Assembly: GCA_022360595.1 (NCBI GenBank)
Contig: JAKSCN010000668.1
Span: 1-9,682, forward strand
Direction: 5' to 3'
Origin: Chromatiales bacterium
Lineage (GTDB): Bacteria > Pseudomonadota > Gammaproteobacteria > Chromatiales > Chromatiaceae
Length of the DNA: 9,682 nt
The notes below the pieces were generated by a model. It saw only the letters and a program-made list of their open reading frames with translations, did not search any database and was not told where the DNA came from. Shown here piece after piece: positions 1-6,690 of this stretch (position 1 is the first letter of the stretch; each line of letters starts with the position of its first letter). The translations under genes and the position numbers were made by a program.

Positions 1-659
1 ATACCGATCAGGGCAGCATCGCCATCGACGCCGACTGGCGGGATGAGCGCTTAACCGTCTCGATCACTGACACCGGTCCCGGCATACCCGCCGCCATGCG
101 GTATAAGATATTTGAACCTTTCCAGCAGAATCTGGAGAACGGCCACCAGAAAGGTGCCGGGCTGGGGCTGGCCATCAGCCGTGAGATTGCCCGCGCCATG
201 GGAGGTGATTTGCACCTCACCCGCTCAAACCAGGACGGCAGTCAGTTCACCTTTGAAGTGACGGTCAAAGCGGTGCAACCGGCCGCCCCACATGCCGCTA
301 CTCGATCGGGCAGTGTTCTGATCGCCGAAGACGACCCCGATATTCAGGCGCTGCTGATGCTCTATCTACAGGGGGACGGCTACACCATCACCCTCTGTGC
401 CGATGGGCAGTCGGCAGTAGAGCGAGCCTTGCAACAGCAGCCGGATCTGATTCTAATGGATATCAATCTGCCCAAGCTGGACGGCGCCGAGGCGACCCAA
501 CAGTTGCGTGAAGCGGGCTACAAAGGGCCGATTATCGCCATGACCGCGGCCGCTTCGGAGAGCATGGCGGCAAAAGGGGGGTTTGATGAATACCTGCAGA
601 AACCGATTGACCCCAAACACTTGAAAGAGTCTGTCGCCACCTTGCTGGCGGAGGGGTGA
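1..659 (+). CDS. Hybrid sensor histidine kinase, C-terminal part (5' end outside window)
   Basis: The reading frame is open from base 3 to a TGA at 657-659, so the gene begins before the window; 218 residues are visible. The first part is the C-terminal half of a HATPase_c domain. It has a G1 box DTGPGI (fragment residues 23-28), an F box FEPF (37-40) and a G2 box GAGLGLAIS (51-59). A short linker rich in Ala and Pro follows, then a receiver domain from about residue 104 to the end. The receiver has an acidic pocket EDD, phospho-acceptor Asp153 in MDINLP, Thr181 and Lys200 in QKPID. By family knowledge the kinase autophosphorylates on a His in the missing DHp domain and passes phosphate to its own receiver, then to an HPt protein. 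The HPt gene follows directly, so this is a phosphorelay. The sensor region and signal cannot be seen. Confidence 0.95.
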   Translation, partial: TDQGSIAIDADWRDERLTVSITDTGPGIPAAMRYKIFEPFQQNLENGHQKGAGLGLAISREIARAMGGDLHLTRSNQDGSQFTFEVTVKAVQPAAPHAATRSGSVLIAEDDPDIQALLMLYLQGDGYTITLCADGQSAVERALQQQPDLILMDINLPKLDGAEATQQLREAGYKGPIIAMTAAASESMAAKGGFDEYLQKPIDPKHLKESVATLLAEG

Positions 660-670
660 AAAGAGAGTAT

Positions 671-1012
671 ATGTTAAACAGTGAAGAGCAGGCCCAGTTT
701 GCCCAACTACAAGCCCTCTACATCGATAGCCTGCCAGGCAAGAAAGCGGAGCTCCACAGTGCCCTGGAGCAGGTTCGAACCGCCCCCGATGAGGGGCTGA
801 GGGCGCTGAAGGTGCAGGCCCACCGCATTGCCGGTTCGGGCGGTGGCTACGGTTTTCCCGAGCTGTCGGAGCTGGCCAGAGCGCTGGAGCTACAGATCAT
901 CGCCCAGCTTGAGCGGCAACCGCTGAGCATTGAGCCCATTGAACAGGCCCTCGAACAACTCCTAACGCTGATGGATCGACTGTATCAGCAGCGACAATCA
1001 AATGAGTGTTAA
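671..1012 (+). CDS. HPt (histidine phosphotransfer) domain protein
   Basis: This small single-domain protein of 113 residues (118 if the GTG at 656 is used) carries the HPt signature AHRIAGSGGGYGF, with the phosphorylatable His about 51 residues from the ATG. HPt proteins shuttle phosphate from a hybrid-kinase receiver to a response regulator in the cytoplasm. I prefer ATG 671, which has a purine-rich GAGAG just upstream; GTG 656 overlaps the kinase stop by 4 bases and is the alternative. Either way the gene is translationally linked to the kinase. Its last codons (QQRQSNEC and the TAA) lie inside a solo end of the inverted-repeat family found across the window, so the native 3' end has probably been replaced. 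The HPt core is upstream of that point and looks intact. Confidence 0.88.
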   Translation: MLNSEEQAQFAQLQALYIDSLPGKKAELHSALEQVRTAPDEGLRALKVQAHRIAGSGGGYGFPELSELARALELQIIAQLERQPLSIEPIEQALEQLLTLMDRLYQQRQSNEC

Positions 1013-1023
1013 CAGGCCCTAGG
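983..1023 (-). repeat. Solo end of the TAGGGCCTGTTAACA repeat family, fused to two gene ends
   Basis: Read on the minus strand, this stretch matches the left end of the element at 9489 over about 39 bases with only about 4 differences: CCTAGGGCCTGTTAACACT, then a conserved ATTTGATTGTC block, then CTG.TGA. The 17 bases at 1005-1021 are identical to the right end of the complete copy at 3961-4094. No second end is found nearby, so it is a solo or decayed copy. It overlaps the final codons of the HPt gene and contains the stop codons of both convergent genes (TAA at 1010-1012 on plus, TAG at 1021-1019 on minus). Confidence 0.85.
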
Positions 1024-1723
1024 CCGCCTGGCTGTCGTCAAGCTGTTCCAGGCGGTAGCCGTGCTGATAGACCGCCTTCAGGTGCCAACCGTTCTCCGGC
1101 ACCAAGCCAAGCTTCTGGCGCAGACGGCTGACGTGGGTATCAACGGTACGGGTCGCCACCTGGGTGGAGATGCCCCAGACGGTTTCGAGCAGGTGATCAC
1201 GTGAAATCAGACGACCAATGTTGTTGAACAGCATGATAGCCAGCTTGAACTCGCGTTCGGTGAGGTCGATCGGCGTGTCATTCTGGGAGATGGAGCTCTC
1301 TTTCAGATCAAAGGTGAAGCCGGCAATGGTGAAGCGCTTCTCTTCGCTCTGTTTACCGGTGCGGGCACGCCGTCCCAAGGCGTGGACACGCGCCAGGGTG
1401 ACCGCCTTTGAGAGGGGTTTGACCATGTAGTCATCCGCCCCCGCTTCCAGCGCGGTGACGATATCCTCTTCGGTATCGCGCACGGTGGTGAACAGCACGG
1501 GTACGTCCCAGTCGCTATTGCTGCGCACCCACTTGAGCACTTCCAAACCGGATGAGACGGGCAGTTCCCAGTCGAGGATCAGCTGATCGAAACTGCCACG
1601 GCGCATCTCCTTTTGAAGCGCTTCGGACTCGGTGAAGATATGGGCGATGTGGCCACTCCCCTCCAGCCAGAGTTTTAACAGATTGGCTTGATCCAGGTCG
1701 TCTTCAAGAATCGCGATGCGCAC
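1019..1723 (-). CDS. OmpR/PhoB-family response regulator
   Basis: This is a two-domain transcription regulator of 234 residues from the GTG at 1723. The receiver has the acidic pair in LEDD, phospho-acceptor Asp51 in LILDWELP, and Lys102 in YMVKPLS. The C-terminal winged-helix DNA-binding domain (Trans_Reg_C) covers about residues 130-226, with LTEREFKLAIML, DTHVSRLRQKLG and the final hairpin YQHGYRLE. I chose GTG 1723 because it has AAAGGAAA about 5 bases upstream and gives the usual receiver start MRIAILEDD; a TTG at 1741 is the longer alternative. It converges on the kinase-HPt pair with six bases between the stops, and is the natural candidate for the relay's output, though pairing is inferred from position only. 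Its TAG stop lies in the repeat end at 983-1023. Targets are unknown. Confidence 0.93.
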   Translation of the reverse strand: MRIAILEDDLDQANLLKLWLEGSGHIAHIFTESEALQKEMRRGSFDQLILDWELPVSSGLEVLKWVRSNSDWDVPVLFTTVRDTEEDIVTALEAGADDYMVKPLSKAVTLARVHALGRRARTGKQSEEKRFTIAGFTFDLKESSISQNDTPIDLTEREFKLAIMLFNNIGRLISRDHLLETVWGISTQVATRTVDTHVSRLRQKLGLVPENGWHLKAVYQHGYRLEQLDDSQAA

Positions 1724-1790
1724 AGGGTTTCCTTTAAACAATAATCACCCCGGTTTGAGCCGGTGGCTTTTACGTTAAAAATTGTTACAG

Positions 1791-1817
1791 AGTATAAATC
1801 GACTTAGGGCCCGTTAA
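1791..1817 (-). promoter_or_regulatory. Possible promoter of the response regulator, with -35 inside a repeat end
   Basis: On the minus strand a good -10 candidate TATACT (1796-1791) lies 15 bases from TTAACG (1817-1812), which is the TIR hexamer of the element at 1805-1849. The 15-base spacing is shorter than ideal, so the -35 assignment is weak. The -10 alone is reasonable and would give a leader of about 60 bases. Confidence 0.3.
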
Positions 1818-1849
1818 CACTAATTTGATCATCACTGCCACAGGCCCTA
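1805..1849. repeat. 45-bp deletion derivative of the TAGGGCC inverted-repeat element
   Basis: The left end TAGGGCCCGTTAACACTAA continues with TTTGATCATCACTG, matching the left ends at 3961 and 9489. After about 33 bases it is joined directly to CACAGGCCCTA, the outer 10 or so bases of a right end. TA is present at both borders. It lies in the gap between uvrB and the response regulator gene. It is too short to code for anything and looks like a copy collapsed by internal deletion. Confidence 0.8.
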
Positions 1850-1907
1850 GCCTTCAATCTATAGCCGTACTATAAAAAACCGGGTTCAATAGACAAATGT
1901 CATGACC

Positions 1908-3914
1908 CTAAGCCAGCACGCCCGTCTCTTTCAGATGGCGGATCTGATCCCGCACCCGGGCGGCCTCTTCAAACTCGAGATTCTTGGCGTGTTGATACAT
2001 CGCTTTTTCGAGGGCCTTGATCCGTTTGGCCATCTGCTGCGGCGTCAAGGCTGCATATTCTGCCTCCTCATCAGCCACTTTGGCATACGCCTTTGGTGGT
2101 AGTTGAGCACCAGGATATGCCCCTTCCATGATATCCGCAATAGCTTTCTTGATGGTTTTGGGCGTGATGCCGTGGGCTTCGTTATGGGCCAGTTGTTTCT
2201 CCCGGCGGCGGTTTGTCTCATCGATCGCCCGCCGCATCGAGCCGGTGATCTTGTCGGCGTAGAGCAGCGCCCGGCCGTTGGCGTTACGCGCGGCGCGGCC
2301 AATGGTCTGAATCAGGGAGCCTTCGGAGCGGAGAAAACCCTCTTTGTCGGCATCCAGAATCGCCACCAGCGAGACCTCCGGCATGTCCAGCCCTTCACGC
2401 AATAAGTTGATGCCGACCAGCACATCAAACTCGCCCAGGCGCAGATCGCGGATAATCTCCACCCGCTCGACGGTGTCGATATCGGAGTGCAGATAGCGCA
2501 CCCGCACACCATGATCATTGAGGTAGTCGGTAAGATCTTCGGCCATGCGTTTGGTGAGGGTTGTCACCAGCACACGCTCCTCTTTCTCGACAGTTTTGAC
2601 GATTTCGGAGAGCAGATCGTCCACTTGGGTGGTGGCTGGGCGGATCTCCAGTTCAGGGTCGACCAGCCCGGTCGGGCGCACCACCTGTTCAACAACGGCG
2701 CCGGAGCGTTCCAGTTCATAATCGCGCGGTGTGGCCGAGACGTAGATGGTTTGCGGCGCCCGCGCTTCAAACTCTTCAAAGCGCAGGGGGCGGTTGTCCA
2801 GCGCCGAGGGCAGTCGAAAACCGTACTCGACCAGGGTCTCTTTACGCGAGCGGTCACCCCGAAACATCCCCCCTACCTGGGGAACGGAGACGTGGCTCTC
2901 GTCCACCACCAGCAGGGCACTGTCCGGCAGGTAATCAAGCAGCGTCGGCGGCGGTTCGCCAGCGGCGCGGCCGGATAGGTAGCGTGAGTAGTTCTCGATG
3001 CCCGCGCAGTAGCCGAGCTCCATGATCATCTCGATATCAAACTTGGTGCGCTGCTCCAGCCGTTGGGCCTCAACCAGCTTCTGGTTGTCGCGCAGTTGCT
3101 CCAGGCGCTCTTTCAACTCAACCTTGATCTTGTCTACCGCATCCAACAGAGTCTCACGCGGTGTCACGTAGTGGGATTTGGGGTAGATGGTGTAGCGCGG
3201 CACTTTTTGGCGCACCTCGCCTGTAAGTGGATCGAACAGGGAGATCGATTCGATCTCATCGTCGAACATCTCAACCCGCACCGCTTCGCTATCGGACTCG
3301 GCCGGGTAGATATCGATCACATCGCCACGCACCCGATAGGTGGCGCGATGCAGCTCCACCTCATTACGGGTGTACTGCAGCTCGGCCAGACGGCGCAGTA
3401 TCGCCCGCTGGTCGATAATCTCGCCACGGGAGAGGTGCAGCACCATGCTCAGGTAGGAGCGTGGATCACCCAAACCATAGATGCAGGAGACAGTGGCGAC
3501 AATGATGGTGTCGGGCCGCTCCAGCAACGCCTTGGTGGCGGAGAGGCGCATCTGTTCGATGTGTTCGTTGACCGAGGCGTCCTTCTCAATAAAAGTATCC
3601 GAGGAAGGGACATAAGCCTCGGGCTGGTAGTAATCATAATAGGAGACGAAGTATTCGACCGAGTTATGTGGGAAAAACTCTTTCATCTCACCGTACAGTT
3701 GCGCCGCCAAAGTTTTGTTGTGGGCCAGTATGATGGTGGGGCGCTGAGTTTCTTGAATGACATTGGCAATGGTGAAGGTCTTGCCCGAACCGGTCACACC
3801 GAGCAGCGTCATACCCGCTTCGCCGTCCTCTATACCCTCCAGCAGACGTTCGATCGCACCGGGCTGATCCCCGGCGGGACTGAATTTTGATACCAATTGA
3901 AAATCTTTTGTCAT
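1908..3914 (-). CDS. uvrB: UvrABC excision repair system helicase subunit B
   Basis: This is full-length UvrB of 668 residues, the usual size. UvrB receives DNA from UvrA, verifies the lesion by threading a strand behind its beta-hairpin, and recruits UvrC and UvrD for nucleotide excision repair in the cytoplasm. Visible landmarks are the typical N-terminus FQLVSKFSPAGDQPGAI, Walker A GVTGSGKT (39-46), the aromatic-rich beta-hairpin around YYDYYQPEAYVPSSD (92-106), Walker B with DESH (338-341), YVSATP (391-396), motif VI QTIGRAARN (536-544), and a C-terminal UVR motif (about 628-663) that contacts UvrC. No residue appears to be missing. The ATG at 3914 gives the standard start but has no clear Shine-Dalgarno. 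No LexA-type CTG-N10-CAG box was seen upstream; instead a near-consensus promoter uses the repeat element at 3961-4094. Confidence 0.98.
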   Translation of the reverse strand: MTKDFQLVSKFSPAGDQPGAIERLLEGIEDGEAGMTLLGVTGSGKTFTIANVIQETQRPTIILAHNKTLAAQLYGEMKEFFPHNSVEYFVSYYDYYQPEAYVPSSDTFIEKDASVNEHIEQMRLSATKALLERPDTIIVATVSCIYGLGDPRSYLSMVLHLSRGEIIDQRAILRRLAELQYTRNEVELHRATYRVRGDVIDIYPAESDSEAVRVEMFDDEIESISLFDPLTGEVRQKVPRYTIYPKSHYVTPRETLLDAVDKIKVELKERLEQLRDNQKLVEAQRLEQRTKFDIEMIMELGYCAGIENYSRYLSGRAAGEPPPTLLDYLPDSALLVVDESHVSVPQVGGMFRGDRSRKETLVEYGFRLPSALDNRPLRFEEFEARAPQTIYVSATPRDYELERSGAVVEQVVRPTGLVDPELEIRPATTQVDDLLSEIVKTVEKEERVLVTTLTKRMAEDLTDYLNDHGVRVRYLHSDIDTVERVEIIRDLRLGEFDVLVGINLLREGLDMPEVSLVAILDADKEGFLRSEGSLIQTIGRAARNANGRALLYADKITGSMRRAIDETNRRREKQLAHNEAHGITPKTIKKAIADIMEGAYPGAQLPPKAYAKVADEEAEYAALTPQQMAKRIKALEKAMYQHAKNLEFEEAARVRDQIRHLKETGVLA

Positions 3915-3945
3915 TTAGGGATTCTGCTTGCTCGTCGGATTAGCT

Positions 3946-3974
3946 ATTATTGCAGGTGTGTTAGGGCCTGTTAA
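3946..3974 (-). promoter_or_regulatory. Predicted uvrB promoter, -35 supplied by a repeat terminus
   Basis: Read on the minus strand, TTAACA (3974-3969) is followed after exactly 17 bases by AATAAT (3951-3946). Each hexamer matches the sigma-70 consensus at 5 of 6 positions. The -35 and about 9 bases of spacer belong to the left end of the repeat element, and the rest of the spacer and the -10 are outside it. The predicted transcript would start roughly 25 bases before the uvrB ATG. No other good promoter was seen in this short gap. Confidence 0.6.
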
Positions 3975-4094
3975 CACTAACTTTGATTGCCACCGTTGAG
4001 CCTAAAAAGCACCAACCAGGGCACAAGGAGACGAGGGGCGCAGTTTGGTCTCTTCAAAATAGGTGGCGATAAAATTAGTGTTAACAGGCCCTAA
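3961..4094. mobile_element. 134-bp MITE-like element, complete copy
   Basis: The two ends carry a perfect 20-bp terminal inverted repeat, TTAGGGCCTGTTAACACTAA at 3961-3980 and its complement at 4075-4094. The pairing continues imperfectly inward to about 38 bases (CTTTGATTGCCACC against TTTTATCGCCACC). TA at each border is consistent with a 2-bp TA target duplication, as in IS630/Tc1-mariner elements, but the family is not established. The interior (GTTGAGCCT.AAAAAGCACC, then GGGCACAAGGAG and GCAGTTTGGTC) resembles the interior of the element at 9489. This suggests an internally deleted derivative of the same parent. There is no open reading frame. It sits between divergent uvrB and the aminotransferase gene. 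Confidence 0.88.
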
Positions 4095-4161
4095 GAAAAG
4101 GCACCCTGGAAAATAGTCCGGGAAAAACAAACCATAAACAGCGATTTCGGGTTACATAACG

Positions 4162-5349
4162 ATGAGTATCAAGCTTTCCACCCGCGTACAGGCAGTTAAG
4201 CCCTCCCCTACTTTAGCGATTACCGCACGCGCTAATGAGATGCGCGCTGCCGGTAAAGATGTTATCGGCCTCGGTGCCGGCGAACCGGATTTCGATACGC
4301 CGGATCACATCAAAGCGGCCGCCACCAAGGCGATCAGCGAAGGCTTCACCAAATACACCGCGGTGGATGGCACACCTGCGTTGAAACAGGCGATCATCAA
4401 TAAGTTCAAGCGCGATAACCAGATCGACTATAAGCCGGAGGAGATCCTGGTCTCTTGCGGCGGTAAGCAGAGCTTCTACAATCTGGCCCAGGCGATTCTG
4501 GACCCAGATGATGAGGTGATTATTCCGGTGCCTTACTGGGTCTCCTACCCGGATATGGCGATTCTGGCGGGCGGCGTTCCTGTCTATATCAACGCCGGTG
4601 CTGATCAGCACTTCAAGATCACCCCTTCACAGTTGGAAGCGGCTATCACCGAAAAAACCCGACTGGTGGTGATCAACAGCCCCTCCAACCCGACCGGCAT
4701 GGCCTATAGCGAAGAGGAGTTGAAAGCGCTGGGCGATGTGTTGCTAGAGCATCCCAAGATTGTGGTGGCCACGGATGATATGTATGAGCATATCCGTTGG
4801 ACCGGCAAACCGTTCGTCAACATCCTCAACGCCTGCCCCGGACTGAAAGATCGCTGCATGGTGTTGAATGGTGTCTCCAAGGCCTACTCCATGACCGGCT
4901 GGCGTATCGGCTACGCGGGCGGCCCGGAGAGCATCATCAAAGCGATGAAAAAGATCCAGTCGCAAAGCACCTCAAACCCCACCTCCATTGCCCAGGTGGC
5001 GGCCCAGGCGGCGCTGGAGGGTCCACAGGAGTGTATCGATGAGATGCTGACCCACTTTAAACAACGTCATGACTATGTGGTTGAGCGACTCAACAAGATC
5101 CCGGGCGTTAATTGCCTGCCGTCGGACGGCACCTTCTACACCTTCCCAAGTGTGCAGGAGGCGATCGATAAGCTGGACGGCATCAGTAACGATCTGGAGT
5201 TGGCCGAGTACCTGATCGAGAACGCCGGTGTGGCGCTGGTGCCCGGCACCGCATTCGGCTTGCCCGGGCATGTCCGTATCTCCATCGCCACCAGCATGGA
5301 GAACCTGACCAACGCTTTGGATCGCCTCGAAAAAGTGCTCGGCCAGTAA
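4162..5349 (+). CDS. Pyridoxal-phosphate aminotransferase, class I, aspartate type (subgroup Ib)
   Basis: This 395-residue cytoplasmic enzyme has the typical subgroup Ib start LSTRVQAVKPSPTLAI. Family knowledge assigns it transfer of an amino group between aspartate and 2-oxoglutarate; several members also accept prephenate or aromatic substrates. Visible active-site features are GLGAGEPDFDTP (36-47), GGKQ (100-103) whose Lys corresponds to the distal-carboxylate contact of Ib enzymes, YWVSYP (125-130), NSPSNPTG (172-179), Asp205 and Tyr208 in the cofactor pocket, the Schiff-base Lys240 in SKAYSMTGWR, and Arg372 near the C-terminus for the substrate alpha-carboxylate. No clear Shine-Dalgarno precedes the ATG, but no other start fits the family. 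It is divergent from uvrB, ends in a strong terminator and so is probably monocistronic. The exact substrate cannot be told from sequence, so no symbol is given; aspC is the usual name. Confidence 0.95.
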   Translation: MSIKLSTRVQAVKPSPTLAITARANEMRAAGKDVIGLGAGEPDFDTPDHIKAAATKAISEGFTKYTAVDGTPALKQAIINKFKRDNQIDYKPEEILVSCGGKQSFYNLAQAILDPDDEVIIPVPYWVSYPDMAILAGGVPVYINAGADQHFKITPSQLEAAITEKTRLVVINSPSNPTGMAYSEEELKALGDVLLEHPKIVVATDDMYEHIRWTGKPFVNILNACPGLKDRCMVLNGVSKAYSMTGWRIGYAGGPESIIKAMKKIQSQSTSNPTSIAQVAAQAALEGPQECIDEMLTHFKQRHDYVVERLNKIPGVNCLPSDGTFYTFPSVQEAIDKLDGISNDLELAEYLIENAGVALVPGTAFGLPGHVRISIATSMENLTNALDRLEKVLGQ

Positions 5350-5379
5350 GCCGACAGTCAGAAAAACCTTACACATAAC

Positions 5380-5415
5380 AGGGCGGTGGCCGATTTATCG
5401 GCGCCGCCCTTTTTC
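5380..5415 (+). terminator. Rho-independent terminator of the aminotransferase gene
   Basis: A GC-rich hairpin with arms AGGGCGGTGGCCGA (5380-5393) and TCGGCGCCGCCCT (5398-5410), one bulged base and a TTTA loop, is followed by a run of five T. It begins 30 bases after the stop codon. Confidence 0.9.
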
Positions 5416-5472
5416 ATATCCTCACTGGCCGGAAAGCATCAGGACGATGCAACTGTTATTTATCCAAGGATT

Positions 5473-5476
5473 GGAG
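5473..5476 (+). promoter_or_regulatory. Ribosome binding site for the pilin gene
   Basis: GGAG lies 8 bases before ATG 5485. It supports that start, which gives a short ten-residue prepilin leader. Confidence 0.6.
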
Positions 5477-5484
5477 TTTGAGGT

Positions 5485-6039
5485 ATGGATAAACCAGCAT
5501 CCTCCCAGCGGGGATTTACGCTGATAGAACTGGTCATTGCACTCACAATAGCGGGTATTTTATTGGCCATCGCAGTACCCACCTTTCAGGCCCTGCAGGC
5601 CAACGCAACGGTGACCAGTGAGGTCAATCATGTAGTCCACTATCTGCACCTGGCCCGCAGCGAAGCGATCAAGCAGGGCCAGAACAGTGTGCTTTGCGCC
5701 AGTGCGGACGGTGAGCGCTGCAACCAGTCGACCGAGTGGCAACACGGTTTCATCGTCTTTGCCGATCTCAACAAGAACCGCCAGCATGATAGCGACGAGC
5801 CCCTGCTCGCCCACCACCAGCCGAACGAGGCGCGCATCACCATTCTCAGCTCTACCAGCGAGTACGGCCGCAAGACTATTGTCTATCTCCCCTCGGGTAT
5901 GGGATCGGGTTCAACCGCCACCATGGAGTTCTGCGATCCGGCCAAAATCGGAGCTGCCAAAGCAGTCATTTTATCCAACACCGGACGGCCGCGAGTCGCG
6001 GAAAAACGCCCGGATGGATCAAAGATTTCATGCGGTTAA
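5485..6039 (+). CDS. GspH/FimT-family pseudopilin (minor type IV pilin)
   Basis: This is a 184-residue prepilin. A short leader ending in Gly10 precedes FTLIELVIALTIAGILLAIAVP, the conserved class III signal and hydrophobic helix, cut before Phe11 by prepilin peptidase with the invariant Glu at mature position 5. The periplasmic part has the FimT/GspH pattern: helix HYLHLARSEAIKQ, then GFIVFADLNKNRQHD, then a beta-rich region ending NTGRPRV. Four cysteines (71, 79, 150, 183) could form two disulfides. Such proteins prime type IV pilus assembly or type II secretion from the inner membrane. It stands alone here: the gene before it ends in a terminator, tRNA-Asn follows, and no other pilus genes are in the window. 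FimT-like (pilus) and GspH-like (secretion) roles cannot be separated from the sequence. Confidence 0.93.
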   Translation: MDKPASSQRGFTLIELVIALTIAGILLAIAVPTFQALQANATVTSEVNHVVHYLHLARSEAIKQGQNSVLCASADGERCNQSTEWQHGFIVFADLNKNRQHDSDEPLLAHHQPNEARITILSSTSEYGRKTIVYLPSGMGSGSTATMEFCDPAKIGAAKAVILSNTGRPRVAEKRPDGSKISCG

Positions 6040-6058
6040 GTTTTTTTTACATAGGCTA

Positions 6059-6087
6059 TTGACCTGACCCTATGGGACGATTAATAT
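6059..6087 (+). promoter_or_regulatory. Promoter of tRNA-Asn
   Basis: TTGACC (6059-6064) and TAATAT (6082-6087) are separated by exactly 17 bases. A GC-rich discriminator (ACGCGCC) follows, as is common at stable-RNA promoters under stringent control. The start point would fall about 10 bases before the mature tRNA. Confidence 0.75.
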
Positions 6088-6103
6088 ACGCGCCTCAAAC
6101 AGA

Positions 6104-6179
6104 TCCCCTGTAGCTCAGTTGGTAGAGCAACGGACTGTTAATCCGTGGGTCACTGGTTCGAGCCCAGTCGGGGGAGCCA
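6104..6179 (+). tRNA. tRNA-Asn (GTT)
   Basis: The 76-base gene folds into a complete cloverleaf. The acceptor stem pairs TCCCCTG with CGGGGGA, the D-arm is GCTC..GAGC, the anticodon stem is ACGGA/TCCGT with loop CTGTTAA, and the T-arm is ACTGG-TTCGAGC-CCAGT. The anticodon GTT is at 6137-6139, reading AAC and AAU. The terminal CCA is encoded. It has its own promoter and terminator, so it is a single-gene unit. Confidence 0.97.
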
Positions 6180-6184
6180 ACATT

Positions 6185-6220
6185 AAAAAGGCTTAAGGTG
6201 TTGTACCTTAAGCCTTTTTT
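6185..6220 (+). terminator. Rho-independent terminator after tRNA-Asn
   Basis: A perfect 15-bp stem, AAAAAGGCTTAAGGT (6185-6199) with its complement (6205-6219), has the 5-base loop GTTGT. The T-rich side gives the U-tract; because the stem has A-runs on the other side it could also act on the minus strand. A 42-base copy of this terminator recurs at 9404-9445 in the same orientation. Confidence 0.93.
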
Positions 6221-6224
6221 CTTT

Positions 6225-6613
6225 GCAGGACATGCCTGATCTTCTGCACCCAAACAGTTGAACCTTCAACGATAGACAAACGCTGACTACCGCCAACAAT
6301 GCCCTCTACCGTGGCACCTATCACCTGACCGGTAACGCTACTTGCAGTGTCTTGAAATGGTGATCGCTCGCTTCGGTAGGACACTAAAAAAGACCACGTT
6401 CAACAGATAAACAATACCGCCCCCTACCCTCCCGATTGCCTGAAAAAACAAAAGGCTAAACCCTGCATAATGGGCATCTTAAGAATCGCAATTTTATGAC
6501 GATAAAGTTAGATACCGATTCGATTGATCAAGGGCGCGACAAGCGCAACAGATCACACTTCAAAGCGGCCTGGCCTGACGTAAAGAGCAAGCTTGGTATC
6601 TTTTTAGCCTGAT
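6225..6613. other. Intergenic stretch with no supported gene
   Basis: I see no gene with a start, ribosome site and coding character here. The one coding-like patch is a 33-codon open stretch, 6262-6363 plus strand, ending YRGTYHLTGNATCSVLKW and a TGA. It has no start codon and an in-frame stop just before it, so it is either a gene remnant or chance. The remainder is AT-richer than the flanking genes and has no strong hairpin. Confidence 0.5.
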
Positions 6614-6690
6614 GGACCTGTTAACGCTAATTTGATTGCCATTGCTGAATTGAAAGAGCGCCGATCAGGGTACAAGGAACACACTTCTGT
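6614..6690 (+). repeat. Diverged left end of the repeat family
   Basis: GGACCTGTTAACGCTAATTT followed by GATTGCCATTG matches the outer left end of the complete copy at 3961. The next bases (AAAGAGCGCC, ATCAGGGTACAAGGA) follow the interior of the copies at 3961 and 9489 with many differences. The outer bases have drifted from GGGCC to GGACC and the TA border is lost. Its partner may be the right end at 6870-6894, giving an old element of about 280 bp. Confidence 0.65.

Noticed and set aside
1881..1900. Terminator after uvrB (minus-strand ACCCGG followed by a T-run)
   Set aside because: The T-run is present, but only a 4-bp stem with a large loop could be drawn, so it is not supported.
3063..3890. 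A 275-codon plus-strand open frame opposite uvrB
   Set aside because: It is fully antisense to a gene with strong family identity, has no recognisable domain, and is a usual by-product of GC-rich codon bias.
4075..4161. The right-hand TTAACA of the 134-bp element as a promoter for the aminotransferase gene
   Set aside because: No -10-like hexamer lies 15-19 bases downstream, so unlike the uvrB side the geometry does not fit.
4972..5376. A 134-codon minus-strand open frame opposite the aminotransferase
   Set aside because: It is antisense to a well-supported enzyme gene and shows no recognisable motif.
5424..5450. A TGGCCGG...GCATC stretch before the pilin gene, considered as a sigma-54 promoter
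   Set aside because: The required GG-N10-GC spacing is not met, and no convincing sigma-70 pair was found either.
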